NCBI GenBank assembly: GCA_025359865.1
Contig: JANYDH010000145.1
Span: forward strand, 27,668-91,667
Reading direction: 5' to 3'
Origin: Actinomycetes bacterium
Lineage (GTDB): Bacteria > Actinomycetota > Acidimicrobiia > Acidimicrobiales > Ilumatobacteraceae
Length of the DNA: 64,000 bases
The position numbers were made by a program, and so were the translations under genes. Below, piece by piece: positions 8,628 through 17,164 of this stretch (position 1 is its first letter; each line of letters starts with the position of its first letter). The notes beneath the pieces are model-generated. The model worked only from the letters and a program-made list of their open reading frames with translations. It was not told the origin of the DNA and ran no database searches.

Positions 8628-10892
8628 TCAGTCCTTGGCGTCGGCGACCTTGCGGCGTACCACGTTGAGCGCTGAGCCGGCCTTGAACCACTCGACCTGC
8701 TCGTCACTGAACGTCTGCACACCCTCGAAGTCGATGATGGTGCCATCGGGCTTGACGATTTGGCAGCGTTGGCTCACGCCGGGCTTGGGCGGCAGATCGA
8801 GCACGTTGATGCGGTCATCTTCGCCGATGAGGTCGTACGTGGCCGGGTCGGCAAACGTGAGCGGAACGAGACCCTGCTTTTTCAGGTTGGTTTCGTGGAT
8901 ACGAGCGAAACTGCGGGCAAGGATGACGACACCGCCACGGAAACGGGGTTCCATTGCAGCGTGCTCGCGAGATGACCCTTCGCCGTAGTTGCGATCGCCG
9001 ATTGCCACCCACTGAATGTCGCTGTCGCCGTACTTCTTCGCCAAGTTCGGGTAGGTATCGACGCTGCCATCGCGGAAATCTTTGCCCTCGCCGACAGCAT
9101 CATCGAAGGCGTTGACCGCACCAAGGAACAGGTTGCCGGAGATGTTCTCCAGGTGCCCGCGATACGTGAGCCACTTTCCGGCCGCTGAAATGTGGTCGGT
9201 GGTGCACTTGCCTTTGGCCTTCATCAGCACCGCAAGACCAACGTAGTCGTCGCCGTCCCACGCACCGAACGGGGTGAGCAGTTGCAGCCGCTCGCTCGTC
9301 GGGGACACCTCGACGACGACTCCTGAACCGTCGGCCGGGGGAGCGGTGAACGTGTTCTGCCCCGGGTCGTAGCCGCGGTCCGGCAACACTTCGCCGACCG
9401 GCGGGTCGAGCCGAACCTCGATGCCGGCATCATTGGTGATCGTGTCGGTGGTGGGGTCGAAGTCGAGCCGGCCGGCAAGCGCTAGAGCGATGACCGTGTC
9501 GGGCGAGGTGACGAAGCTGAGCGTGTTAGCCGAGCCGTCGTTGCGCTTCGGGAAGTTGCGGTTGAACGAGTTGACGATGGTGTTCGGTTGACCGTTGGCG
9601 CTGGCCGGCCGATCCCATTGGCCGATACACGGGCCGCACGCGTTGGCCAAGACGGAAGCGCCGATTGCTTCGAGGTCGGCCAGCAGACCGTCACGCTCGA
9701 TGGTGGCCCGGGTCTGCTCGGATCCCGGTGTGATCAACAGTTCGACCTTGGTACGTAGCCCTTTGGCAGCTGCTTGGCGAGCGATCGATGCGGCCCGGGT
9801 GATGTCTTCGTACGAACTGTTGGTGCAACTACCGATGAGCGCCGAACTGATGTCGAGCGGCCAGTTGTTGGCCCGAGCCTCGGCACCGACTGCGGCACCG
9901 ACGCGGTTGGCGCGGTCGGGTGAGTGCGGGCCATTGATGAGCGGCTTGAGTTCGTCGAGGTCGATCTCTATGAGTTGGTCATAGAGCGCGCCGTCGTCTG
10001 GACGAAGGTCGGCTGCCACCTTGTCGGCGGCGTCCGCGATGGCCTCGCGGCCGGTGGCCTTCAAGTACTGCGCCATGTTCTGGTCGTAGCCGAACACGCT
10101 GCACGTGGCGCCGATCTCGGCACCCATGTTGCAGATGGTGGCCTTTCCGGTCGCCGAGATGCTGTCCGCGCCGGGGCCGAAGTATTCGACGATTGCACCG
10201 GTGCCACCCTCGACGGTGAGCACGCGGGCCACTTCTAGGATCACGTCCTTCGGGGCGGACCAACCCGAGAGCGTGCCGGTGAGTTTGACTCCGATCACCT
10301 TCGGCCAGCGAACGTTGAAGGGAAAGCCGGTCATCACATCGACGGCGTCGGCTCCACCGACTCCGATCGCGACCATACCGAGTCCGCCGGCATTGGGCGT
10401 ATGGCTGTCGGTACCGATCATCATCCCGCCGGGGAAGGCGTAGTTTTCGAGCACGACCTGGTGGATGATTCCGCTCCCAGGCCCCCAGAAGCCGATTCCG
10501 TACTTCGCCGAAACCGTGCGAAGAAAGTCGTACACCTCGCGGTTGGTGTCGATTGCCACGCCGAGGTCGATCTTTGCGCCGGCCTTCGCTGAGATGAGGT
10601 GATCGCAGTGGACGGTCGAGGGGACGGATGTGGTGGGCAAGCCGGCCGTCATGAACTGCAGCAGCGCCATCTGAGCGGTGGCGTCTTGCATGGCCACGCG
10701 GTCTGGGCGGAAGTCGTTGTACGTGCCGCCACGCTCGAACTGCTCGGCCGAGTCCGCCAGGTGGTTGATCAAGATCTTCTCCGCAAGCGTGAGTGGCCGG
10801 CCGAGTCTGAAACGGCCGGCGGCAACCCGTTCTACGAGGGTGGCATAGACGCCTTCGACGAGTTCGATCGGGGTTCCTGCGGTGACGGCCAT
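8628..10892 (-). CDS. acn: aconitate hydratase
   Basis: A 754-residue aconitase of the mitochondrial type, isomerising citrate to isocitrate in the TCA cycle. The [4Fe-4S] ligands are in [10 protein letters not shown] (near residue 355) and [10 protein letters not shown] (near 417). Other hallmarks are [31 protein letters not shown] and, in the swivel domain, [18 protein letters not shown]. The length is that expected for mitochondrial-type aconitase, shorter than bacterial AcnA (about 890). It is divergent from the GHMP kinase operon. Confidence 0.97.
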   Translation of the reverse strand: MAVTAGTPIELVEGVYATLVERVAAGRFRLGRPLTLAEKILINHLADSAEQFERGGTYNDFRPDRVAMQDATAQMALLQFMTAGLPTTSVPSTVHCDHLISAKAGAKIDLGVAIDTNREVYDFLRTVSAKYGIGFWGPGSGIIHQVVLENYAFPGGMMIGTDSHTPNAGGLGMVAIGVGGADAVDVMTGFPFNVRWPKVIGVKLTGTLSGWSAPKDVILEVARVLTVEGGTGAIVEYFGPGADSISATGKATICNMGAEIGATCSVFGYDQNMAQYLKATGREAIADAADKVAADLRPDDGALYDQLIEIDLDELKPLINGPHSPDRANRVGAAVGAEARANNWPLDISSALIGSCTNSSYEDITRAASIARQAAAKGLRTKVELLITPGSEQTRATIERDGLLADLEAIGASVLANACGPCIGQWDRPASANGQPNTIVNSFNRNFPKRNDGSANTLSFVTSPDTVIALALAGRLDFDPTTDTITNDAGIEVRLDPPVGEVLPDRGYDPGQNTFTAPPADGSGVVVEVSPTSERLQLLTPFGAWDGDDYVGLAVLMKAKGKCTTDHISAAGKWLTYRGHLENISGNLFLGAVNAFDDAVGEGKDFRDGSVDTYPNLAKKYGDSDIQWVAIGDRNYGEGSSREHAAMEPRFRGGVVILARSFARIHETNLKKQGLVPLTFADPATYDLIGEDDRINVLDLPPKPGVSQRCQIVKPDGTIIDFEGVQTFSDEQVEWFKAGSALNVVRRKVADAKD

Positions 10893-10921
10893 GGTCGCTC
10901 CTTATTCCTCAGCTAGCTTGC

Positions 10922-10943
10922 CCAGCGTGAACCTCACGCCTGG
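10922..10943. promoter_or_regulatory. inverted repeat upstream of aconitase
   Basis: CCAG-CGTGA and TCACG-C-CTGG flank a central ACC, and the core GCGTGA-ACC-TCACGC (10925-10939) is perfect. It lies 33 bp upstream of the aconitase ATG (minus strand) and about 25 bp from the promoter of the divergent kinase. It could be an operator or an mRNA leader hairpin. Confidence 0.35.
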
Positions 10944-10960
10944 CATTTCGATCAGATGTA

Positions 10961-10978
10961 GACAAGTATAATACAAGT
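10961..10978 (+). promoter_or_regulatory. promoter/operator of the GHMP kinase-GntR operon
   Basis: A perfect TATAAT (10967-10972) lies within GACAAGTATAATACAAGTG. GTAT-A-ATAC is a 9-bp inverted repeat and ACAAGT is directly repeated on either side. HutC-type GntR proteins bind AT-rich GTAT/ATAC palindromes, and such a regulator is encoded in the same operon, so autoregulation is likely (inference). Confidence 0.5.
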
Positions 10979-12029
10979 GCGTGACATCGTCAATCCCGTG
11001 ATCATCGAGGCTTCGGCTCCGGTACGTACCGCTGACGCAGGCGGATGGACCGACACCTGGTTTGCCCGCACGGGCGTCGTCTGCAACATTGCCTTGGCCG
11101 AGCGAGCAATAGTGCGCGTGTACGTCGTCGATCCGGCCAGTGGGACGCCGCCGAAGCACGTCGAGTTGCGTGTCGCGCTCACCGGTGATGTGTACCGTTT
11201 CGACCCCGGGCAAGGCCCTGGCAGGCATCCGATGCTCGAGCGGGCCGTTGCGATGCTGCCGCCGCCCCACGGCTCTGTGATCGAAGTGGGCGGCGAACTC
11301 GAATCGGGCTCGGGACTGGGGAGTTCGGCCGCCGTGGTCGTCGCGCTTGTCGCCGCGCTCGCCGAGGCCCGTGGTGAACTCGGAGCCCCACCCGACAGTG
11401 CCGCCCTCGCCGCCGTCGCTCATCGCTGCGAGGTTTCTGCTGGCCACAAATCCGGGGTGCAGGATCATGTCGCAGCAGCCTTTGGTGGGGTCAGCCTCAT
11501 CACTATCGACTATCCGACGTTTCATCGTTGCGCGGTGCCGCTCACTGAGCAGACGTTGGCCGAGTTGACCACCCGACTGCACACGGTGTCGTTTGGGCGG
11601 CCGCATGCTTCATCGGCCATGCACGACGAGGTGATCTCACGGTTGTCGGCCGACGCCACACCGGCCGCTCTCGAACACATCAGGGTTGCAGCGCGCGGTG
11701 CAGCGTCGGCATTGGCGTGCGGTGATATCGCCGGCTATGGCCAGCGGCTCATCGACAACCACGAAGCAATCCGCTCCATGCATGGCGGATTGGTTTCGGC
11801 CGAGGCGGACGAACTGGCGGAGCTGGCAGTGCGGTGTGGGGCCGTTGGCTGGAAGGTTAATGGGGCGGGCGGCGATGGTGGGTCGATGGTCGTGATCGGG
11901 CCGGCCGATGCAGATCATGACCAGGTGCTCGTCGACCACATTGCGCAGCACCCGCGCTGGCGTGTGCTCTGCGGCGAGGTCGACCCCAGTGGTGTCAGCA
12001 TCACCCGTAGCGGCGGCGGGCCGAACTGA
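10977..12029 (+). CDS. GHMP-family sugar kinase
   Basis: A 350-residue small-molecule kinase. Motif 1 is SAPVRTADAGGWTDTW, motif 2 the ATP loop GELESGSGLGSSAAVVV (residues 100-115), motif 3 NGAGGDGGSMVV near residue 300. The AGGWTD start resembles heptose-7-phosphate kinase and fucokinase-type enzymes more than galactokinase. The substrate is probably a sugar or sugar phosphate but cannot be named. GTG 10977 lies only 4 bp past the TATAAT box; GTG 10998 (then IIEASAPVR) is an alternative start. TGATG overlap couples it to the GntR gene. Confidence 0.83.
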   Translation: MRDIVNPVIIEASAPVRTADAGGWTDTWFARTGVVCNIALAERAIVRVYVVDPASGTPPKHVELRVALTGDVYRFDPGQGPGRHPMLERAVAMLPPPHGSVIEVGGELESGSGLGSSAAVVVALVAALAEARGELGAPPDSAALAAVAHRCEVSAGHKSGVQDHVAAAFGGVSLITIDYPTFHRCAVPLTEQTLAELTTRLHTVSFGRPHASSAMHDEVISRLSADATPAALEHIRVAARGAASALACGDIAGYGQRLIDNHEAIRSMHGGLVSAEADELAELAVRCGAVGWKVNGAGGDGGSMVVIGPADADHDQVLVDHIAQHPRWRVLCGEVDPSGVSITRSGGGPN

Positions 12030-12775
12030 TGCGCACGATCCGCTACCAGCAGATCGCCAGCGAGTTGCGCGAACGGATTCGTCTCGCTGGCCGCAACGTA
12101 CTCCTGCCCAGCGAGTCCGACCTCTCCTCGGAGTTCGATGTCAGCCGGGTCACGATCCGACGTGCGCTCGAGACGCTCCGCCACGAGGGCCTCGTCGAAT
12201 CTCGACAGGGCTTTGGTTGGTACGTGGCTGGCGGCCCGTTGCAACAGCATCTGGGCGGCCTGGCCACGATCGAGGATCAGCTCGAACAGCGCGGGATCAA
12301 GCCCGAGCGCAGGGTACTTGAGTTCGCGTTCCAGAACGCACCGCCGCGCGTAGCGGCTGTGCTCGGCACCGAACAGGTATTGCGGGTCAAGCGACTCAAC
12401 CTGGCCGATGGAGACCCCTTCGCTGTCGTGACGGTGTGGTGCCCCGCCGAGTTGGGTCATCGTCTTAGCCGTCGCGACGTCGAACAACAACCGTTTTACA
12501 CTCTGCTCGGCATCGAACTGCGCGGAGCAACGCAGACCATCGGTGCCGACGCTGCCAGTGCGGATGATGCGGCGCTGCTCCAGGTCTCGGTCGCCAGCCC
12601 GGTGCTGCGCTGCGAACGTGTCACTACCGACACGACCGGCCGGGCGGTGTTGCTCAGCGAGCACGTGTTTCCGGCGCATCGCACCGAGTTCATCGTCGAA
12701 CTGCCCAATGCTGCACCGAGCACGACTCCCAGCGGGTTACGTCTGGTGGACGAGCGCGTGACGCCCGCCATCTAG
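12029..12775 (+). CDS. GntR-family regulator, HutC/UTRA type
   Basis: A 248-residue protein. The N-terminal winged helix has RYQQIASELRERIR, LPSESDLSSEFDVSRVTIRR and ALETLRHEGLVESRQGFG. The C-terminal UTRA ligand domain includes VLRVKRLNLADGDPFAV and VLLSEHVFPAHRTEF. UTRA domains often bind sugar phosphates or amino acid derivatives, consistent with a role reporting the substrate or product of the kinase upstream. The ATG overlaps the kinase stop by one base. Confidence 0.92.
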   Translation: MRTIRYQQIASELRERIRLAGRNVLLPSESDLSSEFDVSRVTIRRALETLRHEGLVESRQGFGWYVAGGPLQQHLGGLATIEDQLEQRGIKPERRVLEFAFQNAPPRVAAVLGTEQVLRVKRLNLADGDPFAVVTVWCPAELGHRLSRRDVEQQPFYTLLGIELRGATQTIGADAASADDAALLQVSVASPVLRCERVTTDTTGRAVLLSEHVFPAHRTEFIVELPNAAPSTTPSGLRLVDERVTPAI

Positions 12776-12819
12776 GGGGGTCACCTCGGGGCGTGGGTGT
12801 CCGCCGCTATGGTCGAAGC

Positions 12820-13758
12820 ATGCCCGTCACCCGTCGACAACTTCGACAACTTCGACAACTTCGACATGTCGGTTCAGATCTTGCTGTCGTTGCGGCATTC
12901 GGATTGGTCGGCGTCGCGGCGGGCGCCGTAACCATGGCCGGATCGGCCGCAGCCGCCGATCCGCTCACCACAGCCACTGCATGTGTGTCGGTGCCGATGT
13001 CTTCGACGAACTGGGCAAAGCCGCTCTCCCTGGCGAAGTTCGACCCAACGCTCGGTGTGCTGCAAAAGGTGTCGATCACCGCCTCGTTGAAGCTCGAAGG
13101 ACAGGTCAAGGCCGAGAGCCTCGATGCGGCCGCTGCCACCATCACGGCCACGGTCAGTGCGCACGGTACGTTCGCGGTGGCAGCACAGCCGACACTCGCC
13201 GTCGACCCGGTGATCACCCGCTCGTTTCAGGCCACGGCATCGGACGGCGTGACCGACTTTGCCGGCACGTCCGGTTTCGATACCAACGTTGTCAGCACGG
13301 AGCAGAAGTTCCCCACGATCACGCTCACCGGCGCAGCCGTTGCGCCCTACTCCGGTGTGGGTACGTGGGGCTCGACAGCCGTCGCTACCGGCACGTCGAT
13401 CGCTACGGGCGCCGGAAACCTGGTTGCTGTCGTCAGCAATCGTGCTCAAGCCGACGTCTGCGTGGTGTACGAGTACATCCCACCGCCGCCCGTCACCACG
13501 ACCACGGTTCCGGTCACCATGCCACCCACCACATCGCCTACGGGCACGACCATCTCGCCGCCCCTGGCGTCCACGCCGACACCGAGCACCACGATTGTCG
13601 GACAGTTGCCGCCGACCACCGGTGAGACGCCAGGCGGCGAACTCCCGCCTACGGGTCGCAGCAGCGGGTCGATCGCCTGGACAGCAGCGTCGTTTACGGC
13701 GATGGGCGCACTCGTGATGGGCTTCGTGCGCCGTCGTCGCCGTCGTTACCTCGCCTGA
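12820..13758 (+). CDS. secreted, LPxTG-like wall-anchored protein (choice-of-anchor E-like)
   Basis: Start at ATG 12820. Basic N-terminus with a QLR triplet encoded by a 9-bp tandem repeat, then a signal peptide (AVVAAFGLVGVAAGAVTMAG, predicted cleavage after SAAAA). The middle is a beta-rich domain with FDPTLGVLQKVSITASL, recalling choice-of-anchor E proteins. Residues 225-280 are a Pro/Thr-rich stalk. The C-terminus has LPPTG, a hydrophobic helix and RRRRRR, the layout of sortase substrates. Function is unknown; surface display is the inference. No sortase gene is in the window. Confidence 0.75.
   Translation: MPVTRRQLRQLRQLRHVGSDLAVVAAFGLVGVAAGAVTMAGSAAAADPLTTATACVSVPMSSTNWAKPLSLAKFDPTLGVLQKVSITASLKLEGQVKAESLDAAAATITATVSAHGTFAVAAQPTLAVDPVITRSFQATASDGVTDFAGTSGFDTNVVSTEQKFPTITLTGAAVAPYSGVGTWGSTAVATGTSIATGAGNLVAVVSNRAQADVCVVYEYIPPPPVTTTTVPVTMPPTTSPTGTTISPPLASTPTPSTTIVGQLPPTTGETPGGELPPTGRSSGSIAWTAASFTAMGALVMGFVRRRRRRYLA
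12834..12866 (+). repeat. 9-bp tandem repeat in signal-peptide region
   Basis: TCGACAACT is repeated three times, with a partial fourth copy, and adds an LRQ unit per copy to the n-region of the secreted protein. Copy number could vary without disrupting the frame. Confidence 0.8.
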
Positions 13759-13781
13759 ACTGCACCCACCCGCAGCCCACA

Positions 13782-13803
13782 AGCCGGCGGTAGAACGCCG
13801 GTT
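13782..13803. terminator. hairpin between convergent genes
   Basis: AGCCGGCG (13782-13789), loop GTAGAA, CGCCGGTT (13796-13803). It lies between the stops of the surface protein (+) and the ComB-like gene (-). There is no U-tract, so strength is uncertain. Confidence 0.45.
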
Positions 13804-13814
13804 GAGTGTGCTGC

Positions 13815-14612
13815 TCAGGTGAACCTAACGAAGGCGTCGCCGTCCAACACGGCAACGACTTGCGTGACGTCGAGCGCCGACGACATGTCGACGTCGTCGC
13901 TCCAACCCCGACCGATCAGCTCGCGAGCGCTTGCGGTGTCGGCGATCGTCTCGCGCAGCCGTGGTCTGGCCGCGTTGAACGCGGCCCGCGCGGCGGCAGC
14001 CTCGGGTGAGCAACGTGGCGCTGAGACTGCCGCTGCTGGGTCGAGTGCGGCCAGCACTGCGCCCGCACCGAGGAGATCTTCTGCTGCGTGACGAATGGGA
14101 CCGGTGGAACTGTTCCATCGCTCGCCGGCAGCGATGACCGCGATGGCACCCAGGTCACCGGCAAGTTGCCGGGCTGCGGCAGCGGTGGCCGACGCATTTC
14201 TCAGACAGCCGGCGAGCACGTAGCCGGTGCCGTGGTTTTTGGCGGCGAACGACAATGCAGACCCGTTGGGTGAAGGAAGTACCAGTCGGGCACCCCGCTC
14301 GATCGACAGTAGATCGGTCGGCGATAGCGACAACGGCCCGTCCTCTCGTCGGCCTGCAAGGAATGCCCCACGTTCGTCGGCATAGCGCTGGGCGTCGTCG
14401 TCGGCCCATGGGTACGGGAACACCGTCGCCCCGCTTTCGACAGCGGTGCAGACGGCCGACGTGAACCGGAGCACGTCGACGATGATGATCACACTGACCG
14501 ACGGTGCAAGCGCGTGAAGCCCGGCTTCAGCCCAATCGAAGCGGTAGGTGAAGCCGTGTTGAGTAGCGAACTCCGGTGCGGGGAGGCTCGCCTGTCGGTG
14601 TGGGTCTACCAC
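13815..14612 (-). CDS. ComB-family 2-phosphosulfolactate phosphatase
   Basis: About 265 residues with the ComB pattern: VIIIVDVLRFTSAVCTAVES near residue 35, LVLPSPNGSALSF, and VLAGCLRNASATAAAA. ComB hydrolyses 2-phosphosulfolactate to sulfolactate. In bacteria without coenzyme M, homologues are common and of unclear role; no ComA or ComC is adjacent. The frame is open far upstream through the nitroreductase gene, but the GTG at 14612, whose GTGGTAG overlaps that gene's stop, gives a normal-length protein and coupled translation. Confidence 0.8.
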   Translation of the reverse strand: MVDPHRQASLPAPEFATQHGFTYRFDWAEAGLHALAPSVSVIIIVDVLRFTSAVCTAVESGATVFPYPWADDDAQRYADERGAFLAGRREDGPLSLSPTDLLSIERGARLVLPSPNGSALSFAAKNHGTGYVLAGCLRNASATAAAARQLAGDLGAIAVIAAGERWNSSTGPIRHAAEDLLGAGAVLAALDPAAAVSAPRCSPEAAAARAAFNAARPRLRETIADTASARELIGRGWSDDVDMSSALDVTQVVAVLDGDAFVRFT

Positions 14613-15256
14613 GTGTCCCAGTGGACGATTGGATCGAGCGGCAGTCGCTTGGCAGGCTTGAAGTCGGTTCCGATCGTGTATGCGATGGGGAACAGGCCGG
14701 CCTGTGTGACCGAGTCGAACGGAATGCCGAGTATCTCGGCTGCCTTTTCTTCGCCGCCCATCATCAAGTGGATAGTCGTCCATGCGGTGCCCAAGCTGCG
14801 CTCGCGAGCGGCAAGCATGAAGCTCCACACGGCTGGGAGCAACGAACCCCATGCCGAAGCGGCTTGCATGGTCTGCGCACGATCGAGCTTGCCGGTGATG
14901 CACGGCACCATGATCACCGGTGCGCGGTGGAAGTTCTCGACCAGGTAGATCGCCGACTCGGTGATCTTCGCGCTCTGAGCGTGGCGCATGTCGCCCTCCT
15001 GGTACTGGTTACTCTGCGCCACTTTTGCGTATTCGGCGAAGTTGCCGCGGTAGATGTCGGCCAACGCCTGCTTCTTCGCCGGGTCGGTGACGAACACCCA
15101 TTGCCATCCTTGGCTGTTCGATCCGGTCGGAGCTTGCAGGGCGATCTGGAGGCATTCCTCGACGACCTCGCGCTCGACCGGCCGATCGAAATCGAGCCGT
15201 TTGCGCACGGCGCGGGTGGTGGTCAGGACGTCATCTGCGGAGAGGTTCAAATTCAC
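14606..15256 (-). CDS. nitroreductase-family flavoprotein
   Basis: About 216 residues: TTTRAVRKRLDFDRPVER (FMN phosphate contacts), QIALQAPTGSNSQGWQWVFV (APTGxNxQxW), and MGGEEKAAEILGIP. NAD(P)H-dependent reduction of nitro or related groups is expected; the substrate is unknown. GTG 15256 (then NLNLSADDV) is chosen; GTG 15283 would add nine residues and leave one base between divergent start codons. Distinct from the nitroreductase at 7933-8586, being closer to the Rv3131-unlike, BluB/NfnB-type shorter forms only in outline. Confidence 0.87.
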   Translation of the reverse strand: MNLNLSADDVLTTTRAVRKRLDFDRPVEREVVEECLQIALQAPTGSNSQGWQWVFVTDPAKKQALADIYRGNFAEYAKVAQSNQYQEGDMRHAQSAKITESAIYLVENFHRAPVIMVPCITGKLDRAQTMQAASAWGSLLPAVWSFMLAARERSLGTAWTTIHLMMGGEEKAAEILGIPFDSVTQAGLFPIAYTIGTDFKPAKRLPLDPIVHWDTW

Positions 15257-15284
15257 GTCCCCACTGTGCCAAGGAACTGTCACG

Positions 15285-16115
15285 ATGGGCGACGTGGACG
15301 ACTACCGGAGCATCAATTTGGCGAATTGGAACAGCAGGGTTGCGCACCATGTCTCCGGGTACGCCCTCGAAGCGTTCCTCGCCGATCCTGCGCACATCTC
15401 CTCGGTCGTCCAATTCGATCAAACGCGGCTGGGCGATATCAGCGGACTCGATGTTGTCCACCTGCAATGCCACATCGGCTCTGACACGTTGTCGTTGCAT
15501 CGTCTCGGAGCACGCAGCGTCACCGGCCTCGACTTCTCGCAGCCTGCGCTCGACGCCGCCGGCGCGCTAGCGAGGGCGAACGGCGCCGATATCCGTTACG
15601 TCTGCAGCGATCTGTACGACGCTGTCGAGGCACTCGGGGTCGAGCAGTTCGATCTCGTGTACACCGGTATCGGCGCACTGTGCTGGCTACCCAATGTGCG
15701 CCGCTGGGCTGAGGTGGTTGCCACGTTGCTGCGCCCGGGCGGTCGGCTATTCATCCGCGAAGGGCATCCCGTGCTGTGGAGCCTATGTGACCCTCGGCCG
15801 GATCAGCTCGTGGTGATCGAGTACCCGTACTTCGAAGTCGACGGCGGCACTGCGTTTGTCGAGCAGAAGACCTACGTCGAGCACGAGGGCGACTTGGCCG
15901 CGCCGGACATCGTCGGGTTCAACCATGGTCTCGGCGAAATACTCACCGCAGTCGCCGATGCCGGCCTGCGGCTGGTGTCGTTCGAAGAGCACCAGACGGT
16001 GCCGTGGAATGCGCTCGGCGACGCGATGATCGACACCGGCGATGAAGAATTCGCGCTTCGGGTGATGCCAGAGCGCCTTGCCGCCAGCTACACGCTGCGA
16101 GCCGAGAAGCTGTGA
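15285..16115 (+). CDS. class I SAM-dependent methyltransferase
   Basis: A 276-residue methyltransferase. After DDYRSINLANWNSRVAHH comes the SAM-binding motif I region GLDVVHLQCHIGSDTLSL, motif II VTGLDFSQPALDAA, and FDLVYTGIGALCWLPNVRRW (motif IV/post-motif). Conserved HLQCHxGxDT is typical of an uncharacterised actinobacterial small-molecule methyltransferase group. The substrate is unknown. It lies 18 bp upstream of the crotonase gene, probably one transcript. Confidence 0.9.
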   Translation: MGDVDDYRSINLANWNSRVAHHVSGYALEAFLADPAHISSVVQFDQTRLGDISGLDVVHLQCHIGSDTLSLHRLGARSVTGLDFSQPALDAAGALARANGADIRYVCSDLYDAVEALGVEQFDLVYTGIGALCWLPNVRRWAEVVATLLRPGGRLFIREGHPVLWSLCDPRPDQLVVIEYPYFEVDGGTAFVEQKTYVEHEGDLAAPDIVGFNHGLGEILTAVADAGLRLVSFEEHQTVPWNALGDAMIDTGDEEFALRVMPERLAASYTLRAEKL

Positions 16116-16133
16116 GCTGGCAGACTCAACTCC

Positions 16134-16943
16134 ATGAATGACCGTGTTTCGATTTCCATCAGCGACGGTGTCGCTGACGTCAAGATGATCCGCGCCGACA
16201 AGCGCAACGCGCTGGATGGAGCCATGTTCTCTGCACTCGCCGAGGCGGGCGAGCGGTTGAAGACCGAGCACGGTGTGCGCGCCGTGGTACTCAGCGGTGA
16301 CGGGTCATCGTTTTGTGCGGGGCTCGACTTCAGCTCGTTCCAAACGATGGCCGGTGGCGGGGGTGCGGCGAACACAGAGGGGAATCCGGGTGCGATGAAA
16401 GACGGTCGCATCACCCATCTCGGCCAACAGGTTGCGTGGGTGTGGCAAGAAGTACCGGTACCGGTGATCGCCGCCGTGCACGGGCATGCGCTCGGCGGCG
16501 GGATTCAGATCGCGCTCGGTGCCGACATCCGCATCGTCCATCCCGATACGCAGCTGAGCGCCCGCGAGGTGCACTGGGGACTTGTACCCGACATGACCGG
16601 CACGCTGATGCTGTCGCAGTTGGTGCGCGCCGACATCGCCAAGGAGTTGGTGTTCACCGCTCGCGTATTCGACGGCCGCGAGGCGTACGCCATCGGTCTT
16701 GCCACCAAGCTCTCCGACACACCGTACGACGATGCTCACGCTCTGGCTCGCGAGATCGCTGGGCGGAGCCCCGACGCCGTGCGCGGGGCAAAGGCACTGA
16801 TCAACGGGTTGATGCACGACAAGGCCGCAGCGCAGTTCGCCGAGGAGCGGCGGGTGATCGGCTCGCTGATCGGACGTCCCAATCAGGTCGAAGCCGTGAT
16901 GTCGAACTTCGACAAGCGCGCCGCGAACTTCGTCGACCAGTAG
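16134..16943 (+). CDS. enoyl-CoA hydratase/isomerase (crotonase family)
   Basis: A 269-residue crotonase. The CoA pocket and first oxyanion loop are in SFCAGLDFSSF; the second oxyanion loop is AVHGHALGGGIQIALGADIR. REVHWGLVPDMTGT holds the usual catalytic segment. Expected to hydrate or isomerise acyl-CoA esters, in fatty acid breakdown or a side pathway. It probably shares the transcript of the methyltransferase gene. Confidence 0.92.
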   Translation: MNDRVSISISDGVADVKMIRADKRNALDGAMFSALAEAGERLKTEHGVRAVVLSGDGSSFCAGLDFSSFQTMAGGGGAANTEGNPGAMKDGRITHLGQQVAWVWQEVPVPVIAAVHGHALGGGIQIALGADIRIVHPDTQLSAREVHWGLVPDMTGTLMLSQLVRADIAKELVFTARVFDGREAYAIGLATKLSDTPYDDAHALAREIAGRSPDAVRGAKALINGLMHDKAAAQFAEERRVIGSLIGRPNQVEAVMSNFDKRAANFVDQ

Positions 16944-16965
16944 GCGCCGAGGACCATCATCTACC

Positions 16966-17025
16966 CGGCCCGGCCCGGCTCCGGCCCGGCTCAGCTCGGC
17001 CCGGTGTCGCTCGGCCCGGTGGTGG
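16966..17025. repeat. GC-rich CGGCCCGG repeats upstream of gltB
   Basis: The core CGGCCCGG occurs at least four times in 60 bp, the last two as CTCGGCCCGGTG spaced 15 bp apart. It lies 140-200 bp upstream of the gltB ATG. The remainder of the 221-bp gap holds no ORF with recognisable product. GCGGA (17043) and TCCGC (17058) form a small hairpin in the leader. Confidence 0.5.
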
Positions 17026-17164
17026 TCGGTGAGAAAGGATGTGGCGGACGGCGCTAGATCCGCGTAACATGGTGTCACTCTTCGGGCCAGTGTCGTCCCG
17101 GGGCCACACCAAGCCGTTCCCGGTACATGTTCCATGTCCGGCCGACATCGTGGAGCCAAATACG

